Positions 33,701 to 37,847 of a DNA stretch of 37,847 bases are shown here, one piece after another. The notes below the pieces were generated by a model that saw only the letters and a program-made list of their open reading frames with translations, had not been told where the DNA came from and made no database searches. Numbering within the stretch: the first letter of the stretch is position 1; every line of letters begins with the position of its first letter. Both the position numbers and the translations under genes were made by a program. The stretch spans positions 1-37,847 of the forward strand of contig DUAN01000058.1 in NCBI GenBank assembly GCA_012960845.1, written 5' to 3'. This DNA is from Planctomycetota bacterium. GTDB lineage: Bacteria; Planctomycetota; UBA8108; UBA1146.

Positions 33701-35756
33701 GCTGGAGATCCGAAATCAGACCGGGAAAACCCTCTCCGACCCGGAGACCCTGCAACTCGACCTGATCATTCCTTCGGGAATGAGCATGGTCGAGGGGAGT
33801 TTGAAAGGACGGATTGATTCGCACCAGCTCGACGGCAATCTGTTGCAAATCTGGACCCGAACCAGAAATCACTTCAATGTCTCTTATTCTCTGGTGGGCA
33901 CGGTGCCGGGAGAGTATCGGGTTCCGCCACCGATCATCCGCAGTGTTTCCAAACCATCGAGGATCAGTCTCGGACAGGAAACGCAACTCACGGTTCTCAC
34001 TCGTGGTCGCGCCAGTGAAGACGAGTACCGTGCGACCCCCGATGAGATCTACAACCGTGGACGGATGCACTGGGATGCCAAGCACTGGCGAGAAGCCCGC
34101 GAACTGCTGACTCGGTTGTGGGACGAACACAAGGATCGATTGCGACCTCCGGTCAAGAAAGAGGTGGCAAGAATCTTGCTTCTGAGCGCCATCGAAGCGG
34201 GAGACAATTCTGCCATGGTCTCATTCTTCGAGGTATTGAAGGAGCAGGATCCAGACCTCAACATCGAGTTCGAGAATGTCATTCGAATTGGCGAAGCCTA
34301 CCGGATCCTCGGGGAACACCCTCGATCGATCCAGATCTTCCTGGCGGTGATCCAGGAGACCTTTGGCCGCGACCTGCAGGTCACAGGCGTACTCGAGCAG
34401 AGAGATCTGAAGGCTTCGCTCTTGCTGCTACTTCGATTGGTGATGGAGTATCCGGATCTACCATCGGTGCTGGCGGCGGAGCAGACTCTGGCCGACATCG
34501 CCCTCTCTCGTGCTGGCCAAGCGGCCCGCGAGAAGTGGGGACTCTCCCCCGCACAACTTTCCTACTTCGGCATCGAGTTGTTGAGAAAATTCATCTACAT
34601 CCACGGCGATGATCCGACCGCTGCAGATGCGGGCCTGAATCTGGTCAGTGCGTTCCTCGACCTGGAAGATTGGCAACGCGCTGCGGACCAATCGGGAATC
34701 CTCGCTGGAGTATTCAAAAAATCCAGACATGTCGATTCTTTCCGCTACACCAGAGCGGTCGCACTCTGGTCACTCGACCAGCAGCAAGAAGCTTTGCAGC
34801 TGTTACAGCAGATTGCCGATGCGCGATACCAAACTCCTTCGGGAAAAACTCGTACCAGTGAAAACAGAAATCTCGCTCTCTACATCATCGGGCAGATTCA
34901 CCATGCTGCCAATCAGACCGAGGACGCCGCAACTTACTACGAGCAGGTCAAGGATCTGTTTGAAGACGCACGCGCTTCACTGGCACGCTTCCACTCCAGA
35001 GAACTGAATATCGATGAAATCTCCGAGTTCAGGCCTGGCGATGAGGTTCAGATTGAACTTCGCTACCGAAACATCGAAGAAGCGGAAGTGCTCGCCTACA
35101 AGGTAAATCTGATGACCCTGGCACTGCGCGAGCAAGACCTCTCTCGGGTGACCGAGGTCAACCTGAGTGGGATTTCACCGACCATCTCTACCACCGTTCA
35201 GTTGGGTGGAAAGGGCGCCGGCGGAGGGGCGATGCAAGCGTCTCACGAGGTCACCCTTCCCATCGAAGAGGTCGGGGCTTACCTGGTCATCGTGAGGGGT
35301 GAAGATATCCACACCTCCTGTCTGGTGCTGATCAATCAGATGGAACTGGTGGTCGAGGACAACTCTGGCAATATCCGCATACAATCGATCGATCCCGTCA
35401 CCGATGCACTGATCCCGGGTGTTCAGATCCGAATTCTCAATCAGGGTCAGGTTCAATCGGGCACCACCGATCGTCGAGGTCTGTTCGTTTCCGATGCTTC
35501 AAATTTGAAACCAACCGTCATCGCCCGTCGGGGCAGCAGCGATTACGCATTTTTCCGAGGATCCACGTCGAGTCAAATAGACGCTCGAATCGACCAGATG
35601 AATCGCATGCCGTCGACACAAAACATGGAGATGCAGGACTATCTCAAGAATGTCATCCAATTCAATGATGACAACCGAGACGCCCGAGATGGTGCGTGGC
35701 AGATGGAACTGCAGAAGAAGCGAAAAGGAATTCAGGTCAAGCAAGCGGCGGACTGA
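27765..35756 (+). CDS. Giant exported alpha-2-macroglobulin-like protein with two TPR-MG blocks
   Basis: A 2663-residue protein with an N-terminal signal anchor (SLIALSLLIGWLALSSGISAWA). Approximate layout: TPR-like helices 60-580; a macroglobulin-like block from about 600 (NIKSVEVRIYPLDIESYF); MG2-like domain near 790 (RVHFLTDRATYRPGDTVHW); further MG domains; a Gly-rich linker 1345-1383; the A2M domain from about 1384 (DEAFTAFWDGTLMTSEDGTA, FTAPPRSTTWRIRAQAIGED); an alpha/alpha-toroid 1590-1830 (NSDGGWGWAGG, REDGSWSSG); a second TPR region 2090-2425; and a second MG-like block from about 2436 (NIEEAEVLAYKVNLM). The thioester motif CxEQ is absent: the toroid begins with NPAQGLRIPPDRN. Bacterial A2Ms trap proteases in the periplasm; without a thioester, any trapping here would be non-covalent. 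Function is therefore inferred loosely. Confidence 0.88.
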   Translation: MPHHFSTSSLANSTFSNSSFWKSLIALSLLIGWLALSSGISAWAAPDDPVAEPENPLQIPGMPLPRPLRTALLEGSIEEGLQWLEQLDQEQPSRRDDWLWFRSSLLQRAGQIEAAIEALKTLENSYPESAWLHKARLQRSQLLMKLKRYGEAQKILEQETSRLRSGERIQELARILLDVADRISADQDMSLPDPPAPQYGRARDLYIQAAELTPPTTQLEESLWGLVRCSVRMNMDRSQLIRDCDRYLSQFDPRKSDAEAGSHLFDVLLARARATTSVVARRSYQKLIETVDSALKGEDPWGGQFQGDSAASLRKIRGDALFDIANTYSTVDLKVAALNRFRTEAPEHKNRIQTEYRLGEILSGSGQSEAALSHWLGFIERPVPGDQEQLEKLKRTAQFQVGKLLQQLERFEEARLAFSKYGQRAPDGPDWARSQESIITIDASIGERFLDDSRWEEGRSAIENFSSRYPLDRRTLSLLLRRAFSFSLEAKELQGDQALDELNDQDHARAVALFEECISQLKRLSGKYPDTQQGMEARLNIGILLEVSLLQLEEAVSAYKDCFGSPVEGAARMRLFNLTEKSLQIETTGLLRSNEEASFSLDTRNIKSVEVRIYPLDIESYFRKYYSRNDVEQLDLDLIDPWKTIEVEVDNFARYKPCHQKINLPVEGTGTWAVMVASEKYQATTLVVRTDIDIIVKAGRSEVLIYAQDMLKGEPAPDVEILMAIQDWDQDLPLENLKLQELKTGYDGTVRVVFDKPGVSEDVRVLALRGGDSAVTGFNLEGTLLPPGRTPRVHFLTDRATYRPGDTVHWRALVREVDKNTGLWYSPDGAEGQVSISTPELIEVSQSTAIFRKSGTISDSFTLPFDAPHGTWTIMVSGPDSAVGRGAFMVEDFSPLAIDLRIEPEQLVHVRGEMIHATISGQTWFGEPLTGTPLIVRFQDGHSEQFTFDEKGLVEIEQDTRDVVGSMVNLSVTVPEYGISRSTIVTIAESMWQLAIEIPRESGDYIVGETVPVLVTATDASGQPVERDVTMRLVKKLQHRSSWAETTVEVREVRTDKNGNGEVRLPLEAAGKYSIIAEGLDRLGNRISSTASVQVSGEDEERGLIWLVEKTRIDVGEELQLELQNTRSSSPGLLTVIGDGILEYRVIQLDSGRNHIGLDVLSSMYPEATVSLAMMNDSRLHEADVVFRVRKQLLLEVVHPQKPVTPGSEVTLEVITRNLQGEPVAAEIALAVVDVAVDDLYPGWFQKLEAGVKKPIPAKSILHTSTSCDFEYQGSTEEIAQALLDEVELAEMEMELLERRVMVGSTLEAGRHMARIAPPGSPQQADRQFYYGDSDGSSDSLQVLGGGGGQFGNRFGKGVIRSRGGRAGNDKGGESWGEQRPTIPDEAFTAFWDGTLMTSEDGTATITFTAPPRSTTWRIRAQAIGEDDLFGNSEDNFVVRADIFIDPILPSSAMEGDLIEPRLRIVNSSGIRGKGTVSIRIGGGDGAFEIQSELVLVDGMQEITLGQIGPLPGDPALPVEIVFEVDGEKESRTIRQVRTIAVRPWGLMARGRAGGDLEGTSTRTVRLPGSSDWLDRTLQVWIGSNLDQILIDLAANPAQGLRIPPDRNLASRAARLEGAVAVLEMASKSGNQIAKQQLDRIRSQIHGIIGQLSMTQNSDGGWGWAGGPSIPRTSAAVLIALQQAQLSGFSVSDVVLNKASSSLEKSFRNTESSRDDIKVQLLRALSFGKNRDFGTANRLHRSRNTLSSSSLAYLVETLVQMDRLPMAKDVARTLIERRREDGSWSSGTETVATRSSIGDPLLISAMALHACASAGLSAVELSSSSSWLEDQRPWHPGRGSGLALAALSRVQGSSVPAATDCEIEVFIDGDPTRLLSIDPDKPSTTAIFDLGDGRGETEVKLVLRGAGKPHWAALLSGRATGYPAVTEEAFAPRATAYLRSAPRQEGQPVGIGFSITKKRQELWRNPVRQLPLGSSTEVKLEIRNQTGKTLSDPETLQLDLIIPSGMSMVEGSLKGRIDSHQLDGNLLQIWTRTRNHFNVSYSLVGTVPGEYRVPPPIIRSVSKPSRISLGQETQLTVLTRGRASEDEYRATPDEIYNRGRMHWDAKHWREARELLTRLWDEHKDRLRPPVKKEVARILLLSAIEAGDNSAMVSFFEVLKEQDPDLNIEFENVIRIGEAYRILGEHPRSIQIFLAVIQETFGRDLQVTGVLEQRDLKASLLLLLRLVMEYPDLPSVLAAEQTLADIALSRAGQAAREKWGLSPAQLSYFGIELLRKFIYIHGDDPTAADAGLNLVSAFLDLEDWQRAADQSGILAGVFKKSRHVDSFRYTRAVALWSLDQQQEALQLLQQIADARYQTPSGKTRTSENRNLALYIIGQIHHAANQTEDAATYYEQVKDLFEDARASLARFHSRELNIDEISEFRPGDEVQIELRYRNIEEAEVLAYKVNLMTLALREQDLSRVTEVNLSGISPTISTTVQLGGKGAGGGAMQASHEVTLPIEEVGAYLVIVRGEDIHTSCLVLINQMELVVEDNSGNIRIQSIDPVTDALIPGVQIRILNQGQVQSGTTDRRGLFVSDASNLKPTVIARRGSSDYAFFRGSTSSQIDARIDQMNRMPSTQNMEMQDYLKNVIQFNDDNRDARDGAWQMELQKKRKGIQVKQAAD

Positions 35757-35760
35757 TCGG

Positions 35761-36201
35761 TCAGCGAAGTACGTATTCCAGCGCGTCCAGCACTTGCTCT
35801 GGCTGGTCGACAGTCATCTGTGCGCGCTGGGATATTTCCTTCAGGGCATGATGTAACGATGGATCTCTCACAACGATGAGTGGTTTCCCCAGAGCAATGG
35901 CGATCCCCGCGTCCATCGCCGCGTTCCACTGTCGGAACTTCTCTCCGAACTGTGCCACCACCGCATCCGAACGCGTCATGAGGATTCGAGTCCGCAGATT
36001 ATTGGCTTGCGAGGCCACCTCGTCTCGCCAGCGCGGACTTCCCTGTTCCCCGAGAATCTGTTCGCCGATCCCATCGGATAGATCGTGCTCATCCTGAGGT
36101 CCAACAAAATCGACATCGATCCCACGCTGCCGTGCCTGTTCCCTCAAACGACCACGCCAGTCATCGTGAATCTGGCCTGCCAGGTACACCGTCAATTGCA
36201 T
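35761..36201 (-). CDS. ytoQ: YtoQ-family protein
   Basis: A 146-residue cytoplasmic protein of the YtoQ family, related in fold to nucleoside 2-deoxyribosyltransferases; its reaction is unassigned. The characteristic start MQLTVYLAGQIHDDWR, the central RTRILMTRSDAVVAQFGEKFRQWN and the following AAMDAGIAIALGKPLIVV match the family. I chose ATG 36201, with GGGGAG 6 bases upstream, over an in-frame ATG at 36219. It ends 4 bases from the end of the macroglobulin gene, in a convergent arrangement, and is 67 bases after the VWA gene on the same strand. Confidence 0.85.
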   Translation of the reverse strand: MQLTVYLAGQIHDDWRGRLREQARQRGIDVDFVGPQDEHDLSDGIGEQILGEQGSPRWRDEVASQANNLRTRILMTRSDAVVAQFGEKFRQWNAAMDAGIAIALGKPLIVVRDPSLHHALKEISQRAQMTVDQPEQVLDALEYVLR

Positions 36202-36268
36202 CGCGATCTCCCCATCCACTCGATTGCGGAGTTCTGATCCGCCGAGGTGTTACGCTTCGTTCTGATTG

Positions 36269-37847
36269 TCATCGTCGATGAAACACGATCCACTCCAACA
36301 TCATCAAGAACACCGCAGTTGCGAGAAACCAAGGCCACAATTCAGACCGAGCATCACCCCAGAAGCCTTCCTGCTCTCGCTCGGGAACGGCGGTGATCCC
36401 CCCGATGGAGGGCTTCGGTTCGATGGAACTCTCTTCCGGGGAGAGCAGATTGACCGGGATCAATTGCTGAATCCACTCGGAGTCAGGGTCCTTCCCCTTC
36501 CGCCATCTCATCGTATGGATTCCCAGTTGATCCCCTGCTGAAGTCCGCAGCACCCCCTCCGGTAGCACAGGAATCTCGACCTCCTGCTCCCCGGATGGAT
36601 CGGTCAACACCGCTCTCGAAACCCCTGCACCGGCGACTACCTCGATCAGATCACCCGATCGAATTCCGCTCTCGATACCGCTACTCACCCGAGCCAGATC
36701 TCGCAACGCAGCCTCCACGAAGAAGGGAAAAGAGGGGGTCAGAGGCCAGGGTGAAGCCAGCACATCAAAGGCCACTGCGATGCCTCGAACATCTCCCCGG
36801 TTGAAACGCGCTAGCAGAGCTCCTTCACGGCATTCAGCCATGGCGCTCACTCCTGGCCGAAGCGGAAAAGGATAAGTCTCCACAACTGTTCCATCGATGG
36901 CGTTGAGCTGGCTAAATCGTAAAACAGGATCATCTTTTTGCCATGCCACTAGAACCGGCTGTGAAACCATCTCGATTTCATCTGGCCAGAATTGCAATGG
37001 ACGCGCTCCGATCACCAGGTGTCCGACGCCGGGTGGAAGCTGGTCAGGAATCTCCCGATCCCAGACCATCACATCGAATTCATCCGCCGCCGTATCAGGA
37101 TCGACCTCTGCCAGAGAGATCGACTCGACCACCACCGAAGGTAAAACTGACAAGGCATCATCGAGCAGGAAGTTCTTCTTCCCCACTCTCGCCACCCGGA
37201 TCGATCGGGGCTGGGAAGCGATCAGCCAGGCGCTATTGTCGTCTGGCAGTGCGTCCGTTTCATCCGGGTTCCAGTGCACCTCGATCTGATGCTTCCCACC
37301 GCCTTGAAGTGCAAAGGAACGAGTCCAGCGCTCTCCTCCTTCGAGGTCCTTTTGCACCGATTCCGCTACCGGCTCACCATCGAGACGAAGATCCAAAAAT
37401 CCGGAGATCATCTCATCGCCGGTGTTGCGGATCTCCACCACGACCCTCAGATCTCCTTCTTCAGAGAACTCCCGCCTCGCCGCCAATGCGACGATTCCAC
37501 TGTTGGCCGATGCATCTCCGATCGAATGCAATAACACCGGAATCGGAAATGAATCGCCACTCCAGGGAGCAAGGGCTCCATCGGAAACGACGTAAATCCT
37601 GGCATCGATCTGGGGAGGCAACACCTCTTCGCCTTGCTCGGAAATCGAATCGCTATCCTGCATCGGGACCACCGCATCTTGCTTGGCGATCGAAAGGGCC
37701 AGTTCCAGCGCATCATTGATGTTGGATACTCCAGAGCCGGCGGACAGTCCCTGTACTGCTTTTCGAAGCAGCGCAAGATCAGATGTCACAGAGGTCATCG
37801 GTTCTACCCTGGAACTGAACCGAACCACCATCCCTCTCTCGCCCGCG
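36269..37847 (-). CDS. BatA/VWA-domain membrane protein, C-terminal part (cut by window edge)
   Basis: The gene runs off the right edge; at least 525 residues are present. The edge sequence encodes a von Willebrand A segment: ERGMVVRFSSRVEPMTSVTS, GVSNINDALELALSIA, then ARIYVVSDGALAPW, as in BatA/aerotolerance-type proteins. A beta-rich CARDB-like domain follows (LRVVVEIRNTGDEMISGFLDLRLDG), then a segment with a conserved-looking EFDVMVWDREIP, and a single C-terminal membrane helix (PWFLATAVFLMMLEWIVF) with HRR at the end. An ATG at about 37831 is open but internal to the VWA domain, so it is not the true start. In related loci such genes sit with MoxR ATPase and DUF58 genes, which would lie beyond the edge. 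Confidence 0.82.
   Translation of the reverse strand, partial: AGERGMVVRFSSRVEPMTSVTSDLALLRKAVQGLSAGSGVSNINDALELALSIAKQDAVVPMQDSDSISEQGEEVLPPQIDARIYVVSDGALAPWSGDSFPIPVLLHSIGDASANSGIVALAARREFSEEGDLRVVVEIRNTGDEMISGFLDLRLDGEPVAESVQKDLEGGERWTRSFALQGGGKHQIEVHWNPDETDALPDDNSAWLIASQPRSIRVARVGKKNFLLDDALSVLPSVVVESISLAEVDPDTAADEFDVMVWDREIPDQLPPGVGHLVIGARPLQFWPDEIEMVSQPVLVAWQKDDPVLRFSQLNAIDGTVVETYPFPLRPGVSAMAECREGALLARFNRGDVRGIAVAFDVLASPWPLTPSFPFFVEAALRDLARVSSGIESGIRSGDLIEVVAGAGVSRAVLTDPSGEQEVEIPVLPEGVLRTSAGDQLGIHTMRWRKGKDPDSEWIQQLIPVNLLSPEESSIEPKPSIGGITAVPEREQEGFWGDARSELWPWFLATAVFLMMLEWIVFHRR

Noticed and set aside
1-37847. Transposases, integrases, CRISPR arrays, tRNA or rRNA genes
   Set aside because: None seen: no terminal inverted repeats with a transposase frame, no regular short repeats with spacers, no cloverleaf or rRNA-like segments noticed by eye. 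A tRNA or Rfam scan was not possible.

Overview
The window looks like a moderately GC-rich chromosomal piece of a planctomycete-type bacterium. This rests on paired PSD1-type (PSCyt1/DUF1549/DUF1553) and DUF1501 genes, a secreted Gfo/Idh/MocA oxidoreductase next to a secreted sugar-isomerase-like protein, and several exported proteins ending in the same dockerin-like EF-hand tail. No rRNA, tRNA, CRISPR array, integrase or insertion sequence was seen.

Layout. 1-561 holds non-coding sequence and a frameshifted dockerin-tail remnant. 741-2780 is an FG-GAP/ASPIC-UnbV protein with an intact copy of that tail. 2812-5202 (minus) carries the isomerase-like and Gfo/Idh/MocA genes. 5428-17040 is the centrepiece: two convergent operons that together encode tryptophan breakdown by the kynurenine / 3-hydroxyanthranilate route. 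The minus operon, in transcription order, is 3-hydroxyanthranilate dioxygenase, ACMS decarboxylase, kynureninase, kynurenine 3-monooxygenase, tryptophan 2,3-dioxygenase, kynurenine formamidase and a small membrane protein. The plus operon is an enolase-superfamily enzyme, an SDR-like protein with replaced catalytic residues, 2-aminomuconate semialdehyde dehydrogenase, a RidA-type 2-aminomuconate deaminase and a frameshifted membrane-anchored protein. Every step from tryptophan to the 2-aminomuconate deamination product is covered. The known enzymes after that step are not in the window, and the two unassigned enzymes at the head of the plus operon are candidates for what follows.

17188-17913 is an unknown gene divergent from the dioxygenase. 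17961-22501 is the PSD1/DUF1501 pair. 22530-25174 (minus) is a beta-helix protein and a cohesin-like protein, both dockerin-tailed. 25343-26482 (minus) is a rhodanese-ThiF/MoeB fusion and 26609-27604 an unknown gene. 27765-35756 is a 2663-residue alpha-2-macroglobulin-like protein without a thioester motif, flanked internally by two TPR-plus-MG blocks. The window ends with a YtoQ-family gene and the C-terminal part of a von Willebrand A / BatA-like membrane protein that runs off the right edge.

Strongest leads: the convergent kynurenine module with its unassigned SDR and enolase-superfamily members, the giant macroglobulin architecture, a G8 tract at the kynU/kmo junction, and a 16-bp tandem repeat that contains the stop codons of two convergent genes. 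Two frameshifts (near 336 and near 10390) could be real decay or sequencing error.
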